A stretch of 64,000 nucleotides of DNA, taken from contig NC_133216.1 of assembly GCF_040436345.1 (NCBI RefSeq), forward strand, positions 14,030,110 to 14,094,109. Reading direction: 5' to 3'. The notes under the pieces were generated by a model. It saw nothing but the letters and a program-made list of their open reading frames with translations. It had not been told where the DNA came from and did not search any database. This DNA is from Pagrus major. Lineage: Eukaryota; Chordata; Actinopteri; Spariformes; Sparidae. Within the stretch, counting starts at the first letter, position 1, and every line of letters begins with the position of its first letter. A program made the translations under genes and the position numbers. This document shows, in pieces, positions 45,318 to 56,589 of the stretch.

Positions 45318-47957
45318 TCTGCTGCTGGCTGCGAGGAAGTCAATACCCATTCAGCTATTTAAAAACCTGCACTGGGCCAACTTTCCACTCATTCAGCAGA
45401 AAAAACAACAATACACAGTGAGGTGCATTTCTCAAACTCCTGCCCTTCCGCAAAGATGAGGATGTGCCTCTCTCTCAAGGATACTGAACTGACTGTGTGC
45501 CGCGCCCACACACACACTCACACACACACACACACACACACATCCACTCACCGAGTCAGCATGAAACTCAAGCCATGAGATGCTGGAGGAAGTGGACAGC
45601 ATTAAGGTTTGCTGAGGCTCAGCAGACTGCAGAGCACACAGACGGGTATAAAGCAAAAATAATATGAATGAAACAATATTAAGGTACTTATACTTTGAGT
45701 ATTTCCATTTTACCTCTACTTCACTACATTTTTAAGGGAAATATTGCATTTTTTAAATATAAATCTACCATGTTACCCTGCTTTCTTTTATCATTTTAAC
45801 TGTATTTCTTGTTTGTACAGCACTCTGTAACAATGTTTTGAAAGGCGCTATAAAAATCAAGTTATTGTTATTATAACTTTTCACTCAACTACATTGAAAA
45901 GCTGTTAAATTTGCTAAACAAACACATTTCTTAGCAGTAAACCTGTGCTTTCCTAACTTTTTTGGCACAGAAAAGCTAAGATTAGAGAAAAGTCCAGAAG
46001 AAGAATCTGTGTTGCAAACCTTTTTCTTTCTTCTTTCCAACCTCATTAATCATGTCACGACCCCTCAGTTTAATCTCGTGACCCTTTGGAGGGAGCCTGA
46101 CCCAAAAGTTGGGAATCACTGGACTAGACTGCCTATCACTGACACTGGGCGTGGCAAGTGTAAACTATGATATCACCCATTGGCTTGTGGACTGCCGTTT
46201 TGAAGCACAGAGTTTGGCATTACGGCCGTTGCCATGTTGTTTTTTTGGAGCCAGAAGTGACCATCTTTGGACAAAAGGTGGAGCTGGTGAAGATAACATG
46301 ACTGGATCCGACCGAGACCCCGAGGAGACACAGTGGGAGCAGCCATGCCCCAAAGCATACGATGCGTTATCGTCTATTTGATTGTAAATGGGACCTTAAT
46401 TTACTAAATAATCATCACGCTGTATTGATGAAGCGATTGGGATCATTAACTCATTAGGAAACCGTTTACTGATAAGTCAAGTGAGAAGTAGGGTCATTTT
46501 CTCATAAGCTCATATAAAAATGGACTTTTGCAACCAGTTAAGTCGCCCCCTGCGGGCCATTAGAAAGAATCCAGGTTTAAGGCACTTGGCCTCACCTTTC
46601 AGAACCAGAAGCTCCGCCAATATCTTAAAGAGTCAAAACAGTGTTGTCGGAGGTTAAACAGGCTTCAAACCTGAGCGAGCAGCAGAGGGCTGCCTCTTCA
46701 GCCCGGTGTTAGGGTACTCATCCATCCAGCAGTTTCTTAGCAACATTATCATTTATTCTGAGTGGTGTTTGTGTCCACCTGGTAAATGTAAATCCCACAT
46801 TAACTCTCTTTTTAGCTCAGTTTTGGTCTCCACCACCTCCTGAATTTAAATATCTGGCCCTTAGGTAATCGCTAACTTTGTCTATTTATGAATAATATGA
46901 ATATGTAGTAACGTTTGCTGATTCTCTGTCCCGGAAGTAGCACCCTGCATTACAGTAAAATGATGTAATTGTCTGAACGTATTAGACTGTTCAACTCGCT
47001 CTCATACTTGCCTTTAGCCACTTAATCATTATTTCCACCTTACTGATGATGATTATCAAAAAACTTATAGTTTATAGTTAATATTTCATGAAAGTACTAG
47101 CATTCATCCCTACCATATTGTCGTATATACCGATATCGAGGTATTTAGTCAAACATATTGTGGTATTTGATTTTGCTGCCCAGTCCTAGCATTTATGAAG
47201 TGCTTTTGAGGAAATTTAAAATATTACGACACATATTGTGTATCATAAACACACTGCAGTAGTTTGAGGCGATGTCTCCCAGCCGTCGAGAACGGAAAGA
47301 AAACTGCAGCCGAACAATGAGCTGACACTCAATATAGCTCTGTAAAACTGAGGGGGTGGTTTCTTTAACTATATTTTTTATCTTAATTCTTCTGTAATTC
47401 TACCGAAGTAAAAGACTTTTAATTGTAATAAAGTATTCCAGCATAGTTGTATTAAGCACTTTAATTTAAGTGAAGGATCTGAGTACTTTATCCTCCACTG
47501 GTGGGGGGGCCATGTTATTTTGCTCCATAGGCCAGCTGCTAAAACAATCAGTGAGCATGTGGAGGTGGAGGAGACATAAAGAGAGGGAGACACACTGCAG
47601 GACGAGGGGGAGCAGAGGCACCATGTCGAGTCTCACATCCCCACGACTCCCTTCAGTCTTTTTTTTCTTCCCTGAGAGAAAAAAAAAAGACTGAGGGGAG
47701 TCGAGGGGAATCTAAAAATGTTCACCTCCATCCTCCAGGCCTCAGAAGCCCCCCTGCTCCTGTATCTCCTCCCTATCTGTTGTAAAAAATCTACCACTGC
47801 TGTGCCCCCTCCTCTTCCTCCTGCTGCTTCTTTACCCAGGGGAGCGGGGCTGATATCTCTGTCAGATGGTTGGGAGTTCTGTCTGTAACAGTAAACTGAC
47901 CGGCGGGGAGGAGAGGAAAGAGACATTACTGTGCAGGGAGAAGCTATCAACTGCAGC
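43820..47957 (-). CDS. Candidate nested gene: three phase-matched exons, 122-aa unknown protein
   Basis: Inside the long sh2b2 5' intron, same strand. Exon A: acceptor TTTTGCAG at 47958, ATG at 47926-47924, donor ATGGAG/GTGAAC at 47726. Exon B: 45626-45552, acceptor GTGCTCTGCAG, donor GTGAGT. Exon C: 44063-43971, acceptor CCCTCTTGCAG, ends LQTL then TAG. The coding parts are 201, 75 and 93 nt, all phase 0, giving 122 aa. An AATAAA follows near 43840. The protein begins MSLSSPPRRSVYCYRQ, has FLQQIGRRYRSRG in the middle, and ends with an acidic tail (WKFEDDEDDIYETLQTL). I do not recognise it. No signal peptide or membrane segment is evident. The exon B donor abuts a TG microsatellite, so chance is possible. 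The outer coordinates include the untranslated ends. Confidence 0.38.
45285..45317 (+). repeat. (GT)n microsatellite
   Basis: GT run with one interruption, 230 bases from candidate exon B. Confidence 0.9.
45507..45542 (+). repeat. (CA)n microsatellite next to candidate exon B
   Basis: CA run whose edge forms part of the intron just after the exon B donor on the minus strand. Confidence 0.9.
45770..45875 (+). repeat. Retroelement tail ending in ATTATT
   Basis: CAGCACTCTGTAACAATG, TGAAAGGCGCTATAAAAATC then TTATTGTTATTAT. This phrase is widespread in fish genomes as a LINE-type 3' end. Confidence 0.5.
46100..46735. repeat. Teleost repeat with CCATGTTGTTTTTTTGGAGCC
   Basis: GATATCACCCATTGGCTTG, ACTGCCGTTTTGAAGC, CAGAAGTGACCATCTTTGG, then CCCCCTGCGGGCCATTAG and AACCAGAAGCTCCGCC. 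These phrases recur across fish genomes. It lies in the intron between candidate exons A and B. Confidence 0.5.
46735..46890 (+). repeat. GGTCTCCACCAACTCC repeat family, copy 2
   Basis: GTTTTGGTCTCCACCACCTC then GGTAATCGCTAACTTTGTC, in the same order as copy 1 but with gaps. Confidence 0.55.
47641..47704. repeat. Hairpin: 23-bp stem near candidate exon A
   Basis: CGACTCCCTTCAGTC with a T-run faces an A-run with GACTGAGGGGAGTCG. One mismatch, short loop. It lies just inside the intron after candidate exon A. Confidence 0.75.
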
Positions 47958-48609
47958 CTGCAAAACACATCGTACAAGACACGTTCACTTCATGTACTTC
48001 GCGGAGCCCTCACAGGACTCCACTGTGCAGAGCCAAGAACTACATAGGCCTGATTAAAACAGTGGTGTTGTAACGTAGAGCTACTGAGGAAATGATGCTG
48101 TAGCCAAGCATAACGGATGTCCAAGGATTTGTGTTTTTAAAGCTGTGTGTACACATACCTCTGAGATAAACACTGTATGCATGTAGTGTACCAGACTCCT
48201 ATATCCAAACACACGCTCCTGTGAGCAGTTTCATGCCAGCAGTGTGACGCTCAGTGATTGGCTGATGAAGATGATTGGTGATGTTGTGCTCCCACCCCAG
48301 GGAGTTTGGGCCATGTTTTCTAAGATTAGCCTGCTCCACAGCACAGCAGCACACTCAGTCCAGTACAGCGCCGTGCACACACACGCACACACACACAACA
48401 TCTTCAACACTGCTTGAATCCATTAATTATGTGGTCTTATATAAGATGTAAATATTGCAGCAGTAACATGTGGACTGAGGACATTTAAGGACATAAAACA
48501 TGATGTGTTCGCTGCCGTGTTTATGTTGGTTCGTACATATTCACAGTGATTTTCATGAACTGTTCATGCATGTCCAAATATTAATGTATATTAATGTCAG
48601 CATATAATT

Positions 48610-49010
48610 AGAAGAGCTGAAACAAGTACTCGATTAGTCTATTAGTGGAAAGTACTTTTGATAATCGATTCATAGTTTAAATCATTTAAGGAGCAAAAAT
48701 TACAAAAAAATCTTTTTTTTCTCTATTTTATGCAACTCTACATTCAATATTTTACCATTTTGAACAATTGATCAGACAAACTTGGTCATCTGAAGGCATC
48801 ACCTTTGGCTCCAGGAACTTGTGAGTCCAAGAATCAAAGATATTCACTTAAATAAAAGCAGCAAATCATCACAGTTGAGAAGAGAGAATCAGTAAATGTT
48901 TGGCACTTTCGCTTAATCAAATAACTGAAACGATTAATCATTTATCAAAATTGTTGACGTTTGATTTTCTGTCAATTAGTCGACTAATTGTTTCAGCTCT
49001 AAATGAATTA
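48610..49010. mobile_element. GAGCTGAAACAAGTA-type element with both ends
   Basis: Begins AGAGCTGAAACAAGTACTCG and ends GACTAATTGTTTCAGCTCT, clear terminal inverted repeats around about 400 bp. Related to the 25.2-kb element. Confidence 0.7.
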
Positions 49011-49299
49011 ATCGATTGTGTCATCTGTTAAGCTTGTCAATTGTGAGGATTTGCTGCTGTTCTTCGTCGTGCAGAATCGTTAAATGAACATCACTGGATT
49101 TCTGCCTGTTAGACGGACAAATCATTTTGAAGGCAACACTTTCACAAAGGATATTAGTCACCGTCTTTTACATTTCATACAAAGTGGGGCCTGTGTGCCA
49201 AAGTTGGCCCGCCATAAATGTTTGTGATTATTATTAATATATGCTACGTGCATGTTTTGCAGGTTTTAGTGTCATATGTATAGAGTTTCTTTACTTTAC

Positions 49300-49470
49300 T
49301 CCTCGATGACAGTAAACTGAATATCTTTGGGTTGTGGATAAAGCAAGACATTTGAGGACGTCATCTTTGGGCTTTAGGAAACACCGATTGACATTTTTCA
49401 CCATTTTCTGACATTTTATAGACCAAACAAGTAATCGTTTAATTGACAAAATAACTGACAGATTATTTGA
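49300..49470 (-). repeat. Partial copy of the CTGCAACTAAC-type element
   Basis: On the minus strand it carries TGTCAGAAAATGGTG and the CAAATGTCTTG phrases. One end only. Confidence 0.5.
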
Positions 49471-49900
49471 TATTGAAAATATCAATATATATATTTGTGG
49501 CCATTGTAAGGTTAAACTTGAGCTTTCTGTGTCCAACATTGGATTGAAATCATTGTATTAATATTTTAGTTTGTGTAAATAATCCAACTGTACACTTTGT
49601 ACTGGGTAAATTTAATCCAGTATTGTGTCTGTGCTGCACTGACATTTAATATGTGACATAATCAACCTGCACTGCAAGAAATATCCAATTACTGACAAAC
49701 ACTAAAACCCAAATTAAGACTCCATTTGCAGCACAAAAGTAGGTGACAGTGATGCAGATATCATCACAAACATGTTGTGATGATGTTCAGTTACTACTGA
49801 AGGTGGACGGAGAGAAAAAAGCAAGACTCTGACACAAGGAGGGAAGTCACTCTGACAGAAACCTGACGCAAAGAAGTCAAAAGACAGATTATTAATGTAG

Positions 49901-49901
<1 letters not shown>

Positions 49902-49981
<80 letters not shown>
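49902..49981 (+). repeat. (GT)n microsatellite, about 40 units
   Basis: The longest dinucleotide run in the window, uninterrupted. Confidence 0.95.
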
Positions 49982-49983
<2 letters not shown>

Positions 49984-50382
49984 GAGATGTAAACCAGCTT
50001 CAACACTGAACAAAGAACGGTGGAACACAGAGGAGATGTAGACACAAGATAACAATCCCAGGAGGAGGAGGAGAAATTGCAGATGGAGATGAAGATGAGA
50101 GACGAGGATCAGGAGGAGGAGCAGAAGTCGAGGTCAGCAGTAATGGCCCCCTTTTCTTTTCCTACTTTTAGAAGTGTCCACTTCAGAGCAGCCAGGTCGG
50201 TGACCTTTGAACTGACCCCTGATAACTTTGTCCCTCATGTGACTGAACAATGTCTGTCTGGAGACTTTGTATCATAGCAACACACGACAACTAGAGAGAG
50301 GAGATAGTCTACCTTCACTGTGACAGACATAAGAAAGGTATGCAGCCCTGATCCAGACAGTGATACGACCACCTGCATGAAG

Positions 50383-50408
50383 CTCTCTCTCTCTCTCTCT
50401 CTCTCTCT
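50383..50408 (+). repeat. (CT)n microsatellite
   Basis: Thirteen CT units. Confidence 0.9.
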
Positions 50409-50924
50409 GTGTCTCTCTGTCTCTTTCTGTGTGTGTGTGTGGATTCAGACAGATGCAACTGGTGATAAGAAACCAGACATGATGATGAGCAGGGCCTCAT
50501 CACACAGATATTAAACACATTAATTAGCTTGTCCTCCACCAGCAGCCTCTCCTCTCTTGTGGTTTCTCTGGCAAGCAGTGGCAATGTAAATATTGAGTGA
50601 GCTCAGGCATCCATATGGCAGCCGGTGATAAAGGACGGAGCGCGTGGGAGTACGCACATTCTGCCACTGACTTCCATTTCCTGTCTCTCACCCACCAGGT
50701 CTAACTAATTTCACAGATGACCACAGGCCTCGTGCAGAGGAGGAACACTGTACAACCCGTGTGAGCATCAAGTGGAAGAGATGGGGTTTTTAATGCGGTG
50801 TCGCAGAGCGAAAACAGCCTGATAATCACACAGAGGGTGGAAAACATGTATGGCTCTATGTAACATGGCTTCTTGATAATATGCCAGCTTTTAGGAATGC
50901 AAGATATGAATTTTATGCAGCCAA

Positions 50925-51190
50925 TACTGCTGGTACTGCTGATACTGCCAATACCACAGATACCGCCGATACTACAAATAACGCAGATACCACTGATAAT
51001 GCCAAAACTAACAATACTGCCAATACCAACAATACTACAAATAACGCAGATACTGCTGATACTGCTGATACCACCAATACCAACAATACCGCCGATGTCA
51101 CCAATACTACAAATAACGCTGATACTGCCGATAATGCTGATACTGTTGATAACCACGATAATGCTGATATCTGCAACAACTGCAGATACA
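50925..51190 (+). repeat. Degenerate 9-bp minisatellite
   Basis: About 29 imperfect copies of a 9-base unit close to GATACTGCC/AATACCACA. The unit is a multiple of three and mostly free of stops, so both strands show false open frames. I do not call a protein here. Confidence 0.85.
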
Positions 51191-51812
51191 GCTGATAGCG
51201 CCAATACAGAAACCAACTTGTGTAGCTGCTGCGCTTGTTGGGTAAAGCAATTTGACTTCATATAATTGGCTCCATTTATCAGCTACAATTTCAAGGTTAC
51301 AGTTATATAGTCGATAATATAAATTTCCCAACATCAGGACGATAATTCATCAGGACGATATTGATCTTGCAGTAACACTTGTGTATTCCAACTCTTTTCT
51401 CGTGCTTTATTTGATATTTGCATCATTAGATTTAAAACAAGGGGAAGTAACAATGCAGCACAGTTGATAGAGCTGGAGTTTCGTGATAGATAACTTCAAA
51501 CTTAAAAATGAATCAATAATAAAATGTCACCTAATTTTCTGGTGATTGAATAATAGATTATTGACTAGTTGTTTTAGGATGTAATGCTATACAATACCCT
51601 TTGTGATAAAATACGAATCCTTTGAACATTATACTATTAGTATTTGTTGAGACCCTGTCAGAAAAGCATTTTTGTGATGATATTTCACGATATTTTAAAG
51701 TGTTCTTGTTATTTTGTCCACACCCCTGCAGAATACATATACTCTAGCCTGAGTGGTGTAGCGTCACTCAGCTTGACTGAGCTGTGAAAAGCTGAAGTTT
51801 TAGTGAATGAAT

Positions 51813-52190
51813 GTTTGTAAAATGTGTCTTTAGAGGGAAAACAACGAAGCAATATCCCTGCAAGACTTTTATAGACTAGAGTTATAGGTACGGTACTAAA
51901 TATTGATCCCTGCCTTTGATTAGGTCACTATGAAATCATAACATAGTAGCAAAGATGTATTAAAGGCCACTGTAACACATTTTGTGTGAAAAGTGAAATC
52001 ATCTTTGTAAAATGTGACTTTTGAGGGATGTTGCTTGAAAATCACAACAAAACAACAAGAAGAAATAAATACTATAAAATAAGTCCCTGCCTTTGATTAG
52101 ACCACTAAAAAATCATTACATAGTGTCGAAGATGTAAAGTGGGTTTTTTACAGTGACGTTAAGGCCATTCTTACTCATTTTGTGGTGTGT
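51813..52190 (+). repeat. Tandem duplication, two units of about 185 bp
   Basis: TTTGTAAAATGTG recurs at 51813 and 52003, and CCCTGCCTTTGATTAG at 51908 and 52085. A more distant third relative is at 52790-52960 (TGATTGGTCACTATAAAATC). Confidence 0.7.
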
Positions 52191-52868
52191 AATAGCGATA
52201 GATTGATTTTCAGGGACGATATTCAGCATTTTTCTGATTATCGTATCGGTGATTTATCTGTCAGATTGCCGATAAAATAAACAAGTTTAAAAATGTGCTA
52301 CTTTGGTTCTGATGCAACATCTTCTCACACAATGTCCTGCCCACAGCACTATATGATTGGTTACACGTCACAATTAATAGCCCAAAAACACTGAGTAATC
52401 TGAATCTGCAAAGTAACTAATAACTAAATTTATCAAAAAAAGTCGTGGAGAGGAAGTATGAAGTAGCAGAGTCAGAAAATACTCAAGTTAAGTACCTCAA
52501 CATTGTACTTTCATTCATTCCATCACTGGTTAGTCTACAATTTGAAGCTAAGATTGTATTCTTTACTGCAAATGTACATCAGTTTCAAATATCAGCTATC
52601 GCTTTCCTTGATTTCTAATAATCGGTATTAGTATCAGCCCTGATAAAGCCATATCAGTCTACCACTAGTGTGCATGGTGTTCTTATTATTCTGTCCACCC
52701 CCTGCAGATGATATCTTACCCATGGTGGACTTGGCAAACTATGAGCTTTGAATATCTTAACTTTAGGGCAACATTTATGTCAGCTTTGTAGAATTTGATT
52801 TCAAACAGACGCTGCTTAAGAATTAGAACAAAAACAACATTTCTAATAAAATATTGAACAATTTAAAT

Positions 52869-52894
52869 GTAAATAAATAAATAAATAAATAATA
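52869..52894 (+). repeat. (AAAT)n microsatellite
   Basis: About six AAAT units. Confidence 0.85.
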
Positions 52895-53737
52895 ATAAAC
52901 CTTTCTCTGTGATTGGTCACTATAAAATCACAGCACAGTGCCACAGACGCCTCCCAGCAGTCTTATCATAATATTAGCAGACGTGTTTCCTGTTAAAATC
53001 AGGCTTATTAGGCTTCATATTAACTGACTGAAGCCTATAAAAAGACACATGAGAGAAAGTCAATATCGGGCCTAAAACAGGCCTGCTGCAGGCCCAGAGA
53101 GCCTATTTACAGCCAACAGTGGATCGTTGTGCAGGCTGCGTAATGGACTTCATGAATGGGAATGGGCAGCAGCCTCCTGCTGAATGGCTGACAGCTCCTG
53201 GTCCAGACAGCGGGAGATGAATGGGAGCCCGGAGTCACGCGTCGGTACACTGGTTCTGGATCATCTCGAGCGGGCCTGCAGCCTCCATCACATCAGATCA
53301 CATCACATCAGGCCCCTGAGCCGTGCTCTGACTGACCACACTTCACTCCCTCAAGGCTATTAAATGGATTATCGGAAAAGCCCCTTTTACACCGCGACCC
53401 TCCTCCAGGAAGCCTCGTCCACAGTGTCCGCGCTCAGACACCTCCACCGCCAAACAGCTCCGGCACAAGGTGGCTGACTGTGAGGGTGAATCTGGGTTTA
53501 ACACCAAAACGCGGCAGCCTCCTCTCCTCTCCTCTCCTCCTCCTCATCGCCTCATCTCCTCCTCCTGCTCCTCCTCAGCACCTGGAGGTTTGTTGTTGTC
53601 TCCTGACAACAGAAAACCCTCCGCAAGATGTCTGATCAGACGCGTCAGGACGGTCCACACGCGCTGAATAAGAAATAAAACGCAGCGGCAGGAGGAGAAA
53701 AAGAAGAAGGAGAAGGAGGAGAAGAAGCGGCTCTCAC

Positions 53738-53980
53738 CTCAATGCAGGACTGGCTTCATGACGCTGGTCGCTGCCTGTGAGACGGTCCTGGTGCTGCAGA
53801 GTGGATGCGGTCTATTCGGGATCATACATGGTGATCCCCCCCTCAGCTGGTGGTCTCCTCTCCGGGTTAGACGCGCTCACAGCCGGCCAGCTCTCCCTCC
53901 ATCTCTCCGCTCGACGCACTGTGCTGCTGCTGCTGCTGCTGCTGCTGGTGGTGGTGGTGTACCTTTGACTCTGCTCTTCA
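53738..53980 (-). other. Candidate non-coding leader exon of sh2b2 (or of the nested candidate gene)
   Basis: A GC-rich exon on the minus strand ends with a strong donor (CATTGAG then GTGAGAG) at 53738. It holds three short upstream ORFs starting at 53902, 53829 and 53759, all closed in or at the end of the exon, so it is untranslated with respect to sh2b2. A CAG/CAC triplet run sits near its 5' side. It could splice to 40243 (sh2b2) or to 47957 (nested candidate); the sequence alone does not decide. The 5' edge is approximate. Confidence 0.5.
53921..53957 (+). repeat. (CTG)n-(GTG)n triplet tract in the leader exon
   Basis: About eight CTG units are followed by about five GTG units. On the transcribed strand it reads as CAC then CAG repeats in the 5' leader. 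Such tracts are often polymorphic. Confidence 0.8.
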
Positions 53981-54030
53981 CAGACCAATGACAAGCCAGA
54001 CAGACTCAGAGGAAAGGCTACTTCCGGTAG
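53980..54030 (-). promoter_or_regulatory. Proximal promoter with CCAAT and ETS sites
   Basis: Read on the minus strand, CCGGAAGT (ETS/ELK type, 54027-54020) is followed by ATTGG, an inverted CCAAT box (53989-53985), then the GC-rich leader. No TATA box is seen. This arrangement fits a housekeeping-type start near 53970. Confidence 0.5.
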
Positions 54031-54129
54031 ATACTTTCAGAATAAAGCTGCAAGGTGCTGCACAAGCGAGAAGCCTGTAAATGTTTATGAAAGCAGTAAA
54101 AGGTGAACATGCTTGAGTCATAAAAATAA

Positions 54130-54540
54130 AGATATCATGTTGAAATAATAAAGTATCTAAAGTACAACTAAAAGTAAATATACATAAGCCTAATATTCAC
54201 ACGTATGTACTGTGTATACAAGGCATTTTTTATTAAATTTGATCAGAATCAGTGTTTTGTTTTTTTGCAGAGACAATGAATTAATTTAAAAATGTGCCGC
54301 TTTGGCTCTGATGCAGCAATCTGCAAAGTAACTAGTAACTAAAGTAATCAAATAAATGTATTAGAGTCAAAAGTACAATATGTGTATTCAAAATGTAAAG
54401 TAGTGGAGTGAAAGTATAAAGTAGAAGAAAATGGAAACACTCAAGTAAAGTACAAGTACCTCAAAATAGTAATTAAGTACAGAACTGGAGTAAATGTACT
54501 TAGTTACATTGCATCACTGACCCAGAGTGAGCTCTTTTCA
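54130..54540 (+). repeat. AAGTAC-rich repeat (AGTAAATGTACTTAGTTAC type)
   Basis: AAAGTATAAAGTAG, CAAGTAAAGTACAAGTACC and GAGTAAATGTACTTAGTTAC, ending GCATCACTG. Weaker relatives lie at 3930-4020, 41265-41340, 45670-45750, 52370-52540, 54770-54940 and 60960-61090. Confidence 0.6.
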
Positions 54541-55774
54541 GGGGATCAGAGTTTCTAGTTGACACCCAGAGGGCCTAAAACTGAGATGTTCACTGCATGT
54601 TAATGAGTTTTAGTAATCTGATTGTAGTTCTTTTATAGTATACTTTTATTTCCTGGTATTCTCCTGATCAGTATGTACAAATTTATCGAGAAAACCGTGA
54701 AAATATTTAAATGTTTGTGTACTGCAGGACAGATGACAGAGGAAATAGCATACATGTAAATATATGTATGATTGACTCTTACTTGATCTTTTGATACTTA
54801 AGTACATTTAATATCAGATACTTTAAGACTTTAACTCAAGCACTATTCATATGGGTGACTTTCACGTTCACCAAAATAATATTTTAACATGATAACTTTA
54901 CTTTTACTCAAGTATGACTTTTAATACTTTATACAACACTGAGGGTAACACACCAGTTGGTCAGAGCGCAGAGGCAACCTTACAAAAATAAAAACATTAT
55001 CTTTCAGGTTTTTCCAAAGTGATTGCCATAATTATGCAATTAAAGGGAGCTCACTTACCAAGAGGGTGTTTTCAGTCTTTATTTTCCTTCATCACTTTCA
55101 GATTAATACATACTGTATATCTACTATACACTTATTAAGAGATTTTGTCCAAAAATCTGCCAAAAAAACCCCAAATATTGATAGTGGTCCTGCATCATTA
55201 TCAGCTTATCCTATATTATTTTAGTTTATATTTGCACGGTGTATATTCTTTAATAAAGTTGTGGTTAATAAGATCACCACAAACTGAAACACAACCTAGA
55301 TACCAGATGATTAGACTGTCATTGTCACTGTTTATCTTTCATTTTCTCTGAATTATTGTAAATGTGGGTGACGTTTCAGAGGCTTGGAAACAGGTTACGT
55401 TTCAGTTTTATTCCAGCATCAGAGTACTGGTTCATTTCTGAGCCTCTGAAGCTGCATTAAACTAATGTTTAATGTCGTTCCTCAATTTCATTTCAGGGAC
55501 TGATGACGAATGAAGTTCCTGGAAACTTGGACAACATAGTGAACTGAAAATGAATTGTGGTCCAGATAAAAACGCTTTTATTCTCGGTTCCTGAAAAAAT
55601 GACATTTTAAAGAGAACCTCTTTAAAACAGAGCGTCATTGAGCCCAGAAAAAAATCATCTTGTTACACAACATACACTTTTAACAAAAAAGACTCTTATT
55701 TTGAAGGCACAGTCAAATACTGGCATATCCTGTGTGTGTTTGGCTGAATTGACCACAGCTCCCTTCACTGGGGG

Positions 55775-55776
<2 letters not shown>

Positions 55777-55810
<34 letters not shown>
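55777..55810 (+). repeat. (GT)n microsatellite
   Basis: First of two GT runs about 90 bases apart. Confidence 0.95.
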
Positions 55811-55812
<2 letters not shown>

Positions 55813-55898
55813 CACTGATCTATTTAACAGCCAGCGATGACTGTCCTTAAAGGAGCCACGCCCTTTCATTGTTGCCATAACTGCCACTGACACAAAAC

Positions 55899-55901
<3 letters not shown>

Positions 55902-55964
<63 letters not shown>
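55902..55964 (+). repeat. (GT)n microsatellite
   Basis: Second GT run, about 30 units. Confidence 0.95.
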
Positions 55965-55965
<1 letters not shown>

Positions 55966-56589
55966 TGCATCTGTGTCTGTGTGTGAACATATGAAAGGAA
56001 TCATTTGCCCCCCTGTTACACAGTCGCTTAGAAAACCAAAACACAAACTGATCTATTTTGACTGGGTCACTGAATCACTCCTACACACAGCCACACACAA
56101 CCACACACACAACCACATCCGATTAATCAAGTCAGTGACTTCAAACCTTAGATTTATAAGCTGAACTGGAGGATTTATCGCATGAAAACAAAGAAAAAGT
56201 GGTTGATATCTGGTTCTATCTCGACCGATGAAGAGCTGAGTCAATCACAAATTCACCGCTCTCCAACGGTTCACCATGCAGAAATTCACGTTGTCCTACA
56301 TTTATTCAGGATGTTGTGTGTTTTTTCACACGTCTCGTTTTCCACGAGAGAATCCTACGTGGACACCAGGGATTCTGCACATATCTGACTGTAGTGACAT
56401 GACATTTATTTCCTTTTGTCCATGTAAGTCAGATTGTGCGGTGCAGGAGCAGGTGTCAGATGACTCATTTCCTTCATGATCACTCAGATGAACACGGTGA
56501 TATGTCACTCTCATAACGTGGGTTTAGTTCGGAAGCTGTATGTAAAGCATCTGAATACTTCCTCCATCAACTACCCAGGAGTTGTAGGT

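Noticed and set aside
46589..46616. Exon-like ATATTGGCGGAGCTTCTGG with a GTGAGG donor on the minus strand
   Set aside because: It lies in a phrase that recurs in a common teleost repeat, so the splice-like borders are likely part of the repeat.
50701..51261. 186-aa frame on the minus strand and 104-130-aa frames on the plus strand
   Set aside because: All come from the 9-base minisatellite.
52715..52760. Donor CATGG/GTAAGA on the minus strand as a further exon of the nested candidate
   Set aside because: The acceptor is poor and the block lies in duplicated repeat sequence.
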